From Sandaracinaceae bacterium (GTDB lineage Bacteria > Myxococcota_A > Polyangia > Polyangiales > Sandaracinaceae), in NCBI GenBank assembly GCA_019637095.1, contig JAHBWG010000002.1:143537-207536 (forward strand): a stretch of DNA of 64,000 nt, read 5' to 3'. The notes under the pieces are model-generated. The model was given only the letters and a program-made list of their open reading frames with translations, was not told the origin of the DNA and made no database searches. Position 1 is the stretch's first letter; each line of letters starts with the position of its first letter. A program made the position numbers and the translations under genes. Positions 35,484 to 43,792 of the stretch are shown here, piece by piece.

Positions 35484-36938
35484 GTGGATCACGAATGGGT
35501 GGAGCACGACCTCGGGGTCTCGCTCGGCCGCGTCGCGAGCGCGGTGGTCGGAGGCACGTCGCTCTACCTCGTGCGACACCGCGACCTCGCGAGCTGGTCG
35601 ATCGACGGGGAGCGCGCGCAGCCGTGGCACGAGCCGGTCGACGCGGAGACCCGCGTGCAGCTCGACGAGCGCAACCTCCACGTCGCCCTCGACGACGAGG
35701 GCGTGCTCTACGCGCTGCTCGTCGACGGGAGCACCTGGTCGCGCGTGCGCGGCGGGCCGCTCACGCCGCTGACCGGCCCGGACGTCCGCCTCGCCGGCCA
35801 CTACGCGCACCGCACGGGCTTCGTGTGGGATCCGCGCGGCCGCCGGCTCGTGGTGGTCGGCGGTGACCAGCGCAACGACGGCTACACGATCGATCCCACC
35901 GTGCGCGCGCTCGTGCCGCTCGCGGCGGGCCCGGGCCACGGGCCGGGGCAGACCGTCGGCACGCCGCACGGCGTCTTCCGCCTGACGGACGACGAGCTCT
36001 GGTTGCTCCAGGGCGAGCGGTGGTCGCTCGTCGGCAAGCACGATCTCGCGCGGCGCGACCGCGGCCTGCTCCTCTACTACGACCCGAGGGCCGACGCGAT
36101 CTTCGTCGTCGGCCAGCCCAAGACGCACCGCGAGGGCGCGTTCCGCGTGCAGCTCACGACCATGGGCTCCACCGAGCCCGTCGCGCTGCCCGGCTCGTTC
36201 GAGGGGCCGCTCGAGGCGCACGAGGCGGTGGCGGCGATCGATCCGCGCGGCGGCCGCTTCTGGCAAGTCGACCGAGTCGGCGCGCGGTGGATCCCCGCCG
36301 AGCAGCTCGGGCTCCAGCGCGGGTGCCCGCTCGTGGCCATGGTGCAGCCGCGGCACGTCGTCGTCGCGCCGCCGCTCCACTGGTACCGCGAGGCGCTCGC
36401 GCTCCGGCAGCGCGACGAGGAGGCGCCCGCGCTCGGGATCCCGGTCCGCGACGGCTGGGTCCTCGTCGCGACGTTGCCGATCGGCCCGCACCTGCCGGTC
36501 GGCGAGTCGGGCGCGGTGCTCGTGTTCAGCCGCGAGCTCCCGTACGACTACGACCCGTGGACGCTCTCGTACACGAACGCGTTCGAGGTACGCATCGTCG
36601 ACGAGCGGTTCCCGTCGACGGCGGGCGGCATGCTCCTCGACGAGATGAAGTACGTCGAGGTCGATCCCGTGCTCGCGCACCGCGTCGACACCGCGCACGA
36701 CGGCTCGGCGTTCCTCGCGCGCGGCTCGAAGATCGGCGGCTTCCCCGCGCTCGTGTCGGGGACGCGCGAGGACGCCGCGAACGCGCTCGTCGCGGATCTC
36801 TCGTGTGAGGACTGCGACGCGCGCCTGCGCTTCGTCGCGCAGCTCGCGTGGCCCGAGTTCGATCTCATCAGCGCGCGCGTCTACGTCTACGCGTGCCCGT
36901 TCGGGCACTCCGGCGCCGCCCGCGCACAGAGCGTGTGA
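35484..36938 (+). CDS. Beta-propeller-like protein with C-terminal DUF1963-like part
   Basis: A 484-residue protein with no signal peptide. The first 300 residues are a series of beta strands of the type GFVWDPRGRRLVVVGGDQRND and LLLYYDPRADAIFVVGQPKT, suggesting a Kelch or propeller fold. The last 120 residues have the pattern of DUF1963/YwqG proteins: KIGGFPALVSG, LRFVAQLAWPEF, VYVYACPFGHSG, with CEDC nearby. GTG start 43 bases after the CoA-transferase. Function unknown. A fusion of a sensing propeller to a DUF1963 module is an inference from visible motifs. Confidence 0.6.
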   Translation: MDHEWVEHDLGVSLGRVASAVVGGTSLYLVRHRDLASWSIDGERAQPWHEPVDAETRVQLDERNLHVALDDEGVLYALLVDGSTWSRVRGGPLTPLTGPDVRLAGHYAHRTGFVWDPRGRRLVVVGGDQRNDGYTIDPTVRALVPLAAGPGHGPGQTVGTPHGVFRLTDDELWLLQGERWSLVGKHDLARRDRGLLLYYDPRADAIFVVGQPKTHREGAFRVQLTTMGSTEPVALPGSFEGPLEAHEAVAAIDPRGGRFWQVDRVGARWIPAEQLGLQRGCPLVAMVQPRHVVVAPPLHWYREALALRQRDEEAPALGIPVRDGWVLVATLPIGPHLPVGESGAVLVFSRELPYDYDPWTLSYTNAFEVRIVDERFPSTAGGMLLDEMKYVEVDPVLAHRVDTAHDGSAFLARGSKIGGFPALVSGTREDAANALVADLSCEDCDARLRFVAQLAWPEFDLISARVYVYACPFGHSGAARAQSV

Positions 36939-36960
36939 ACGCCCTCTTGGCGGAGCGCGC

Positions 36961-37707
36961 TCAACCCTCGGCGATCGTGACGACGAGCGCGGTGATGTTG
37001 TCGTGGCTGCCCGCCGCGTACGCGGCGTCGGTGAGCGCGCGCGCGACCCGGTGCTTCGAGGTCATCGCCCACCCGATCGCCTCGTCGTCGAGGACGTCGG
37101 TCAGCCCGTCGGAGCAGAGCAGGAAGCGGTCGCCGGGCAGCACGTCGACGACGCGCAGGTCGGGCGAGACCTCGCGCCCCTGCCCGAGCGCCTGCGTGAT
37201 GATGTTCTTCAGCCGCGTCCCGCCGCCGCCGATCGCCGCCGAGAGGCCGGCCGCGCGCATCTCGTTGACGAGCGAGTGATCGCGCGTGAGGCCGATGACC
37301 TCGCCTTCGCGCAGGCGGTAGACGCGGCTGTCGCCTACGTGCGCGATCGCCGCGCGGGTCGGGCCGACGGCGAGGCACGCGAGCGTCGTCCCCATCCTGC
37401 TCAGCGTCCCGACCGCGCGCCGCCGGACCTCGCGGTCGGCGACCTCGATCGCGCGCGCGAGGCGCTCCTTGACGACCCGCTCGCCGTCGGGGCGCTCGAG
37501 GTCGCGCACGCCGAGCCCCGAGTCGTCGAGCAGCTCGCAGTACGCCGCGAGGCTGGCGAGCGCGGCCTTGCTCGCGATCTCTCCGCCCTCGTAGCCGCCC
37601 ATCCCGTCGGCGACCGCGAACAGCCCGCGGTCGGGGAGCTCGAGGAGGGCGTCCTCGTTGTTCGATCGACGCCCCGTGATGCTCACGCCATCGTGCAGGA
37701 TGCGCAT
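36961..37707 (-). CDS. PP2C-family Ser/Thr protein phosphatase
   Basis: A 248-residue metal-dependent phosphatase (PstP/PrpC type) that reverses Ser/Thr kinase action. Motifs: RRSNNEDALLE, FAVADGMGGYEGGE (metal-binding Asp and Gly), RMGTTLACLAV, IAHVGDSRVYRL, LTRDHSLVNE, LLCSDGLTDVLDDE and SHDNITALVV, all in the order of the family. It lacks a membrane segment. ATG 37707 is the start that keeps the typical short N-terminus; no strong ribosome site is seen. It is the next gene downstream of the FHA-GGDEF gene on the same strand, but 385 bases with a hairpin array separate them. Confidence 0.94.
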   Translation of the reverse strand: MRILHDGVSITGRRSNNEDALLELPDRGLFAVADGMGGYEGGEIASKAALASLAAYCELLDDSGLGVRDLERPDGERVVKERLARAIEVADREVRRRAVGTLSRMGTTLACLAVGPTRAAIAHVGDSRVYRLREGEVIGLTRDHSLVNEMRAAGLSAAIGGGGTRLKNIITQALGQGREVSPDLRVVDVLPGDRFLLCSDGLTDVLDDEAIGWAMTSKHRVARALTDAAYAAGSHDNITALVVTIAEG

Positions 37708-37929
37708 TGCGATACGGAAGGCTTGCGATGGCCGTGCCAATGCCTGGAGCCCCCTCGGCACGCCGCGATCTTCGCCTAGATCGGGGCAGAGTTGCCGATT
37801 CGTCACCTTCGGAGGACGACGCGACCACTTTCAGACCCGCAACCGAGGCTTTCACTCGTGGCGCCTGCACGAGCCGCTGGCCACCTGAGCCACCGCCCTC
37901 GGCCACCTCAGAGCTCCTGGCCGACGGCG
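37708..37929. other. Gene-free stretch upstream of PP2C
   Basis: About 220 bases with no supported coding region. It should hold the promoter of the PP2C gene, but no convincing -35/-10 pair is visible. The remaining part of this 385-base spacer is the hairpin array at 37930-38092. Confidence 0.5.
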
Positions 37930-38092
37930 TCGTTCGAGGCCAGGCCATCGCGCAGCGATGGCCGTTGGCCGAGGGGCCCCATCGCCCCGCGATGGGGGTC
38001 GACCGCGGCTCCGCCGCGTTCGCACTGGGGAGGGGGGCCCCGCTGCGGCTTTTCCGCGGCGGGGGAGGGGTGCGAAGCACCCCTGCGCCAAC
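37930..38092 (-). repeat. 3'-end hairpin element, copy 5 (array after FHA-GGDEF)
   Basis: Five hairpins in a row. Reading from the stop on the minus strand: AGGGGTGC/GCACCCCT (38066-38084, loop GAA); CCCCGC plus GCGG arms (38038-38064, 5-base loop); CGCGG/CCGCG (38013-38027); CCCCATCGC/GCGATGGGG (37977-37997, loop CCC); GGCCATCGC/GCGATGGCC (37943-37963, loop GCA). The last merges into the core that recurs after recJ and the CPBP gene. Confidence 0.8.
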
Positions 38093-38980
38093 TCAGCAGC
38101 AGACGCGGTTGCGGCCGCCGCGCTTCGCTTCGTAGAGCTTCTCGTCGGCCGCCTTGATGAGCGAGAGCACGTCCATCTCGCTCCCCTCGAGCTCTGCGCA
38201 GCCGAGCGACACGGTGACGGGGATCACCTCGCCCTCGAACACGAACCGGCGCTCTTCGATGCGGCGGCGCAGATCTTCCGCGATCGACGCGGCGCCGGCG
38301 GTGTTCGTCTCGGGCAGCGCGGCGCAGAACTCCTCGCCCCCGTAGCGCCCGATCACGTCGTCGGGCCGCAGGCGGCTCTTCACCAGCGTCGCGAGCTCCT
38401 TCAGCACGTAGTCGCCGGCGAGGTGGCCGTAGTTGTCGTTGATCACCTTGAAGTGATCGATGTCGAACATCACGACCGAGAGCGGGCGCTGGTGGCGGCG
38501 CGCGCGCGGGATCTCGCGCTCGAGCGCCTCCATCAGGTAGCGCTTGTTGTTGATGCCCGTGAGCCCGTCGACGATCGTCATGTTGTAGATCGTCTCGTGG
38601 TACTGGGCCTCGAGGTCCGACCCCGAGAGGAACTTCACGATCGTGTCGCCGATCTTGATCTGATCGCCGCGACGCAGCGGGAGCTCGCTGACCTGCTGAT
38701 CGTTGACGTAGGTCCCGTTCGTCGAGTCGAGGTCGACGATGTGCCACGTCGCCCCGCGCTTCTCGGCGCGGCAGTGGCGCCGGCTCACCGAGTCGTTGTC
38801 GAGCACGATCCGGTTCTCCTGGCCGCGGCCGACCGTGAGCGGCTCGTCGCCCAGGATGTAGCGCTTGCCGAACTGCCGCGCGTCGCTCGAGTAGATCACG
38901 ACGAGGCAGTCCTGCCCCTTGGTCTGAGGGCGCAGCTCCTCGAGAGGGGTGACCCGGGTCTTGATGTCGGAGTCTTGCAC
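38093..38980 (-). CDS. FHA-domain diguanylate cyclase
   Basis: A 295-residue cytosolic protein. An FHA domain (about 30-125) with GRGQENRIVLDNDSVSRRHC and DLDSTNGTYVN reads phosphothreonine. A GGDEF domain follows (about 130-290) with FDIDHFKVINDNYGH and the active loop RYGGEEF. RPDD stands five residues before GGEEF, the inhibitory I-site for product feedback. It should therefore make c-di-GMP under control of Ser/Thr phosphorylation. Start ATG 38980. The gene ends in hairpin element copy 5, with the PP2C phosphatase beyond it on the same strand. Confidence 0.94.
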   Translation of the reverse strand: MQDSDIKTRVTPLEELRPQTKGQDCLVVIYSSDARQFGKRYILGDEPLTVGRGQENRIVLDNDSVSRRHCRAEKRGATWHIVDLDSTNGTYVNDQQVSELPLRRGDQIKIGDTIVKFLSGSDLEAQYHETIYNMTIVDGLTGINNKRYLMEALEREIPRARRHQRPLSVVMFDIDHFKVINDNYGHLAGDYVLKELATLVKSRLRPDDVIGRYGGEEFCAALPETNTAGAASIAEDLRRRIEERRFVFEGEVIPVTVSLGCAELEGSEMDVLSLIKAADEKLYEAKRGGRNRVCC

Positions 38981-39089
38981 GGCGTCAGGCGCGACCGAGG
39001 AGGGTACCAGACATGCACAGGCTAGAAAGATGGCGCCTCGTCGTCAACAGGGAGGTGGGCCGCCGGGTCCGAGCTGATATCGTCGTGAA

Positions 39090-39731
39090 GTGACCGGGCG
39101 CGTCTTTCTCGCCGTCGCGGGGAGCATCGGGTCGGGCAAGACGACGCTGACGCGGCGCCTCGAGGCCCGCCTCGGGCTGCGCGCTCTCTACGAGGACACG
39201 GCGGACAACCCCTACCTCGCCGACTTCTACGCCGACATGCCGCGCTGGGCGATGGCCCTGCAGCTCCGCTTCCTCGGGACGCGCGTGGCGGACACGCGGG
39301 CGCTGCTCGAGAGCGGCTCGAGCGTGATCCAGGATCGCACCTGCTACGAGGACGCGGAGATCTTCGCCGCGAACCTGGCGGCGCGCGGCGACATGGACGC
39401 GCGCGATTGGGCCACCTACCAGCTGATCGCGCGCCAGCTCCTCGACGGGATCGAGGCGCCGCACCTCCTCGTCTACCTCCGCCGCTCGCCCGAGAGCTGC
39501 CGGGCGCAGATCGCGCGGCGCGGGCGGGACTACGAGGCGGCGATCCCGATGGACTACCTCATCGACCTCGGGCGCCGCTACGACGAGTGGTTCGAGCGTT
39601 ACCTGCGCGGGCCGCGGCTGCTCGTGCGCGCCGAGGAGCACGACTTCCTCGAGAGCGAGGCGGACCTCGAGGCGCTCGTCGGGCGGATCGTGGAGGCGCT
39701 GCCGCAGCGGACGCTGCCATTCGCGCGCTGA
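39090..39731 (+). CDS. Deoxynucleoside kinase
   Basis: A 213-residue kinase of the dNK/dGK family that phosphorylates deoxynucleosides in nucleotide salvage. P-loop GSIGSGKTTL (11-20), EDTADNPYL, the DRTCYEDAEIF block (DRS-like motif, about 84-94) and a LID region RRGRDYEAAIPMDYL agree with the family. The specific base cannot be assigned. GTG at 39090 gives the P-loop its usual distance from the N-terminus. Divergent from FHA-GGDEF; the next gene starts 38 bases after its stop. Confidence 0.88.
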   Translation: MTGRVFLAVAGSIGSGKTTLTRRLEARLGLRALYEDTADNPYLADFYADMPRWAMALQLRFLGTRVADTRALLESGSSVIQDRTCYEDAEIFAANLAARGDMDARDWATYQLIARQLLDGIEAPHLLVYLRRSPESCRAQIARRGRDYEAAIPMDYLIDLGRRYDEWFERYLRGPRLLVRAEEHDFLESEADLEALVGRIVEALPQRTLPFAR

Positions 39732-39769
39732 GGTGCGCGGATCGCCCGGGGGCGATAGGCTCGGCTCGC

Positions 39770-41314
39770 GTGCGCGCGCTCTCCCTGTCGCCCCTCGTCT
39801 GCCTCGCGGTCGCGGGCTGTGGTCCGCTCGGCGCGAGCCCGAGCGCGGACGGATCGCGCGTGGTGCGCGGCGAGGTGCTCTACGAGGCGCGGCACGCGAC
39901 GCCGACGGGGGTGTCCGCGCAGATCGAGCTGCGACCTGCGCGTCGCGTCGACGTCGCGCTCCTCGCGGGCGGCGAGGTCGTCGCCGAGGGGCGCACCGAC
40001 GAGGCGGGTCGCTTCGCGATCGAGGGGCCGGCGCGCGCGACGCACGTGCGGGTCTACGCGCGCGCGCGCGCCGACGGCCAGGACGCGGCGGTCGCGCGCG
40101 ACGCGGGCGGGCTCGACACGCACGCGATGGAGGCGCCCATCGGCGCGGAGCCGCTCGCGCTGCGCGCGCTCGACGCGCGCGGGGACGCGGGCGCGTTCCA
40201 CGTCGTCGACACGATGCTGCGCGGCCTCGACGCGGTGCGCGCGTGGACCGGCCGCAGCCTGCCGCCCGTCTTCGTGTACTGGGTGCGCGGCGGCACGCGC
40301 GAGTGGAGCTTCTATCGCGGCGAGCGCCCCGCCGGCTCGGGCCGCTTCGCCCTCGAGCTGCTCGGCGGCGATCCCGGCCAGCAGTCGACGACGGACACCG
40401 ACGAGCACGACGAGGCGATCATCCTGCACGAGCTCGGGCACTTCGTGATGGACCGGCTCACCTCGAGCTCGTCATCGGGCGGGATGCACCCGCGCGGCGT
40501 GCGCGTCGATCCGGGGCTCGCGTGGGAGGAGGGCCGGGCGAGCTGGTTCGCCGTCGCGGTGCTCGGCGAGCCGTACTACCGCGACACGATCGGCGTCGAG
40601 CCGTGGGGGAGCCTGCGCGTCGACGAGGACCTCGAGCGCGGAGAGGACCCCACCGCCGGGCTCGCGTCGGAGACGACGACCTCGCGCGTGCTCTGGGATC
40701 TCTCCGACGGAGAGGCGCTGCCCGACGAGGACCGAGACGGCGTCGCGCTCGGCCCTGCGGTGGTGCTCGCGGCGATGATCGCGCACGGCGAGGAGCCGGG
40801 CGCGTTCCCCTCGCTCCCGAGCTTCCTGCGCCACCTCGTCGCCGCGGGCCGGATCGACGAGGCGCCGCTCCGCGCGATGCTCCGCGCGACGGGGCTGCCC
40901 GCCGACGAGCTCCTGCCGGCCGACGGGACCGTGCCGTGGCCGCGCGACCTCGAGGTCGGCGCCCGGCGCTCCGCCAAGATCGACGGCCTCACCCAGCCCG
41001 CGCCGAGCGGCGGCCCGAACCTCCCCCAGGTCGGCTTCGACGCGAACCACACCTACCGCGTGCGGGTGACCGAGCCGGGGATGCTCACCGCGCGGCTGCG
41101 CATCGTCGGGAGCGGCGGCGCCGAGGACCGCACGGATCTCGATCTGGAGCTGCGCGATCTCCGCGCCGAGATCCTCGCGGACGCGCGCGGCCCGCAGCCG
41201 ATCGAGGCGGTCGCGCGCTTCGTCACGCCCGGCTGGTACGTCGTGCGAGTGCGCGACCACGGCGACGGCAACCGCGCCGACTACACCCTCGAGGTCGACC
41301 TCGAGACGCTCTGA
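39770..41314 (+). CDS. Lipoprotein with gluzincin-type metallopeptidase motif
   Basis: A 514-residue exported protein. Signal with lipobox LAVAGC (Cys about residue 17). A carboxypeptidase-regulatory-like beta domain follows (about 30-110, VALLAGGEVVAEGRTDEAGR). The middle has AIILHELGHFVMD (His-Glu-x-x-His, about 219-223) and GLAWEEGRASWF about 30 residues later, which supplies a glutamate as third zinc ligand: the HExxH plus Glu arrangement of gluzincins. The C-terminal 110 residues are a beta sandwich like the pre-peptidase domain. No exact family is recognised; proteolytic activity is inferred from the motif. Confidence 0.7.
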   Translation: MRALSLSPLVCLAVAGCGPLGASPSADGSRVVRGEVLYEARHATPTGVSAQIELRPARRVDVALLAGGEVVAEGRTDEAGRFAIEGPARATHVRVYARARADGQDAAVARDAGGLDTHAMEAPIGAEPLALRALDARGDAGAFHVVDTMLRGLDAVRAWTGRSLPPVFVYWVRGGTREWSFYRGERPAGSGRFALELLGGDPGQQSTTDTDEHDEAIILHELGHFVMDRLTSSSSSGGMHPRGVRVDPGLAWEEGRASWFAVAVLGEPYYRDTIGVEPWGSLRVDEDLERGEDPTAGLASETTTSRVLWDLSDGEALPDEDRDGVALGPAVVLAAMIAHGEEPGAFPSLPSFLRHLVAAGRIDEAPLRAMLRATGLPADELLPADGTVPWPRDLEVGARRSAKIDGLTQPAPSGGPNLPQVGFDANHTYRVRVTEPGMLTARLRIVGSGGAEDRTDLDLELRDLRAEILADARGPQPIEAVARFVTPGWYVVRVRDHGDGNRADYTLEVDLETL

Positions 41315-41349
41315 GTCCGCGGTGAGCTCCGGCTCGAGGACTTCGGCGA

Positions 41350-41596
41350 ATCGAGCGCTGCTCCGTCGAAGTGCGCCATCGAGACCAGCCCGTCGCGCGG
41401 CGACGGGCGTAGGTCGAGGGCGCCCCATCGCTCCGCGATGGGGTCGAACGCGGCTGCCGCGTTCGTCTCGGGACGAGGGCCCCATCGCGGCTTTGCCGCG
41501 ATGGGCGGAGGGGTTGGGACGTTGGAACAACCCCTCCGAAGACATCGAGACCTGCACGTCGCGCAGCGACGGGCGCGGAACGACCCCTCCGAGAGC
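41350..41596 (-). repeat. 3'-end hairpin element, copy 6 (longest array, after CPBP gene)
   Basis: Six perfect hairpins in 183 bases: CCCGTCGC/GCGACGGG (41389-41407), CCCCATCGC/GCGATGGGG (41423-41443), CGAACGCGGC/GCCGCGTTCG (41445-41465), CCCATCGCGGC/GCCGCGATGGG (41481-41505), GGAGGGGTTG/CAACCCCTCC (41507-41537) and CGTCGC/GCGACG (41557-41571). Most loops are three bases. On the minus strand it starts directly after the CPBP stop. It also ends head-on against the lipoprotein gene, filling the whole convergent spacer. Confidence 0.85.
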
Positions 41597-42223
41597 TCAG
41601 CGCCGCTCGCGGTCGCCGACCAGGCGCGGCGTCCGCGTCGGCCGCGGGCCGCGCGGATCGTGCTTCACGATGTGCGCGAGGTTGATCGCGTTGATCGCGA
41701 CGTGCGCGACGATCGGCCCGACGATCGAGCCGGTGCTCTGGTAGAGCGCGCCGAGCAGGAAGCCCATCGCGATCGCCCACACGGTCCACGGGAGGAACCG
41801 ACGGTCGGGGCCGACGTGCACGATCCCGAACAGGATCGACGTGATCACCCAGCCGAGGGCGGGCTGCATCCCGGCCCGGAAGAACAGCTCCTCGCCGATC
41901 CCCGAGGCGAGCGCGAGCACGACCACCGCGCCCCCGCCGACCCCGCCGAGGAGCTCGCGGAAGCTCTGGTGCAGGGCGCGCGCCCAGGCGAAGCGGTCGG
42001 TGATGGCGCGGGTGAACAGGACGGTGAGCCCGGCGAGCAGGGCGCCGAGCCCCGCGCTCAGCCCGTGCGCGCCGCCGGGCGACAGGTCGAGCCACGGCGC
42101 CGGGTGCGCGAGCGGCGGCCCGTCCCCCCGCCAGAGCGACCAGAGCGCGCCGAGCGCGCCGAGCGGGAGGTACACCGCCAGCGTGATCCGGACGATCCGG
42201 CGTGACGTGTCGTTGACACTCAT
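41597..42223 (-). CDS. CPBP-family intramembrane metalloprotease
   Basis: A 208-residue polytopic protein of the CPBP (Rce1/Abi) family. The catalytic motif GEELFFR (EExxxR, about 109-115) and the two histidine motifs FGIVHVG and VAHVAINAIN lie in hydrophobic helices as expected. Members cleave prenylated or other membrane substrates, or protect against self-made peptides; the substrate here is unknown. ATG at 42223 is followed closely by the divergent HD-GYP gene promoter. The 3' end carries the longest hairpin array in the window. Confidence 0.9.
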   Translation of the reverse strand: MSVNDTSRRIVRITLAVYLPLGALGALWSLWRGDGPPLAHPAPWLDLSPGGAHGLSAGLGALLAGLTVLFTRAITDRFAWARALHQSFRELLGGVGGGAVVVLALASGIGEELFFRAGMQPALGWVITSILFGIVHVGPDRRFLPWTVWAIAMGFLLGALYQSTGSIVGPIVAHVAINAINLAHIVKHDPRGPRPTRTPRLVGDRERR

Positions 42224-42242
42224 GGGGCAAGGGAATTAGTAA
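42213..42242 (+). promoter_or_regulatory. Candidate promoter for the HD-GYP regulator
   Basis: TTGACA (42213-42218, exact consensus), 18-base spacer, TAGTAA (42237-42242). It overlaps the start codon of the divergent CPBP gene (42221-42223). The expected transcript start near 42249 lies just before the TTG start, so the leader would be almost absent. Confidence 0.45.
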
Positions 42243-42250
42243 GACGCGAG

Positions 42251-43750
42251 TTGATCTCGTCATCGTACAGCTCCAAGGACGCCCCGAGGGTCCTCGTCGT
42301 CGACGACGAGCAGGTCATCCGCGAGATCCTCGCGGACTTCTTGTCGATGGAGGGGTTCTTCGTCCGCACGGCGGAGGACGGCAGCGCGGCGCTCGTCGAG
42401 CTGTCGCGCAACCACTACGACCTCGTCCTGTCCGACCTGAAGATGCCCAACATGGGCGGGCTGGAGCTGCTGCAGGCGATCAGCAAGCACGCGCCCAACG
42501 TCGTGACCGTCATCATGACCGGGTTCGGGACGGTCGAGACGGCCATCGACGCGATGAAGCGCGGCGCCTACGACTACATCCTCAAGCCGTTCAAGGTCGA
42601 GGAGGTCGTCCACACGATCCGGCGCGGGCTCGAGAAGCGCAAGCTCCAGGCGGAGAACCTCCGGCTCAAGGAGGCGCTCTCGCTCTACAAGGTCTCCGAG
42701 GCCATCGCCGCGAGCCTCTCGCTCGACGAGGTGATGGGCACCGTGACGGACGCCGCGATCCACGAGGTCGACGCGGACCAGGTGGTCGTGCTGCTCGCGG
42801 ACGGGGAGGGTGGCTACTACGAGCGCGCGTGCGAGCTCCACCCGGACTTCCGGCCGCGCTCGGGCATCGCGACGCTCGACGCGGCGGCGCTGGACGAGTA
42901 CTTCCAGCAAGACCTCCCGCTGCGGGTGCGCGGGGACGAGGTGCGCAAGTACCTCGCGTCGGTGCCGCCGGACATCACGCCGCACTCGTTCATCGCGACG
43001 CGGATGATGATGCGGCAGCGCATCCTCGGGTTCCTCGCCGTCGTGAGCTACACGCGGGGCAAGCACTTCGACGAGGGCCAGCGCAAGCTCCTGCGCATGG
43101 TGGCGAACCGTGCCGCCGCGGCGATCGAGAACGCGAAGCTCTACGAGGACCTGCAGGCCACGTTCAAGCAGACCATCAAGGGCCTCGCGAGCGCGATCGA
43201 CAAGATGGACCGCTACACCGCGGGCCACAGCGAGCGCGTCGCCGCCTACGCGCAGCTCCTCGCGATCAAGCTCGGGCTCGGCGAGGAGGAGGTCGAGATC
43301 GTCCGGCAGGCCGCGCTGATGCACGACATCGGCAAGATCGGCTGCGTGATGAACCTGAACAAGCCGGGCAAGCTCAGCCACGAGGAGTACGAGATCTTCA
43401 AGATGCACCCCGGCTTCGGGCGGGACATCCTCGAGCCGATCACGTTCCTGCACCCGCTGATCCCGGGGGTGCACCTGCACCACGAGCGCTGGGACGGCCG
43501 CGGCTATCCCCTCGGCCTGACCGCGCAAGAGATCCCGCTCATCGCGCGCATCATCAGCGTCGCGGACACCTACGACGCGATGACGAGCGATCGCGCGTAC
43601 CGCAAGGCGCTGCCGCACGAGGTCGCCGTCAACGAGATCATCCGCTGCACCGGTTCGCAGTTCGATCCGGACTGCTCGCACCCCTTCTCCGACGCGATCG
43701 AGGCGCACCGCGAAGACGCGACGGATCGCGGCGAGCCCATCCCCGAGTAG
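42251..43750 (+). CDS. RpfG-type response regulator: receiver-GAF-HD-GYP
   Basis: A 499-residue c-di-GMP phosphodiesterase candidate. Receiver (about 12-125: VVDDEQ, Asp in LSDLKMPN, Lys in LKPFKV), GAF domain (about 150-295) and HD-GYP domain (about 300-480) with MHDIGKIG, the HHERWDGRGYP signature and ADTYDAMTSDRAYR. The TTG start is unusual, but no other start precedes the first receiver strand, so it must be used. With the FHA-GGDEF cyclase 3 kb away it gives the region both making and breaking activities for c-di-GMP. Confidence 0.92.
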   Translation: MISSSYSSKDAPRVLVVDDEQVIREILADFLSMEGFFVRTAEDGSAALVELSRNHYDLVLSDLKMPNMGGLELLQAISKHAPNVVTVIMTGFGTVETAIDAMKRGAYDYILKPFKVEEVVHTIRRGLEKRKLQAENLRLKEALSLYKVSEAIAASLSLDEVMGTVTDAAIHEVDADQVVVLLADGEGGYYERACELHPDFRPRSGIATLDAAALDEYFQQDLPLRVRGDEVRKYLASVPPDITPHSFIATRMMMRQRILGFLAVVSYTRGKHFDEGQRKLLRMVANRAAAAIENAKLYEDLQATFKQTIKGLASAIDKMDRYTAGHSERVAAYAQLLAIKLGLGEEEVEIVRQAALMHDIGKIGCVMNLNKPGKLSHEEYEIFKMHPGFGRDILEPITFLHPLIPGVHLHHERWDGRGYPLGLTAQEIPLIARIISVADTYDAMTSDRAYRKALPHEVAVNEIIRCTGSQFDPDCSHPFSDAIEAHREDATDRGEPIPE

Positions 43751-43792
43751 CGCCGGGTCGTTCACCCGACGCGACGACGCCGGGACGATTCG

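Noticed and set aside
37708..37929. Short open frames in the spacer before the PP2C gene
   Set aside because: No ribosome site, no similarity, and composition is Arg/Pro noise.
37943..41571. CRISPR or integron attC array
   Set aside because: Hairpins are diverse in sequence and spacing, with no constant repeat-spacer unit and no cas or integrase genes nearby.
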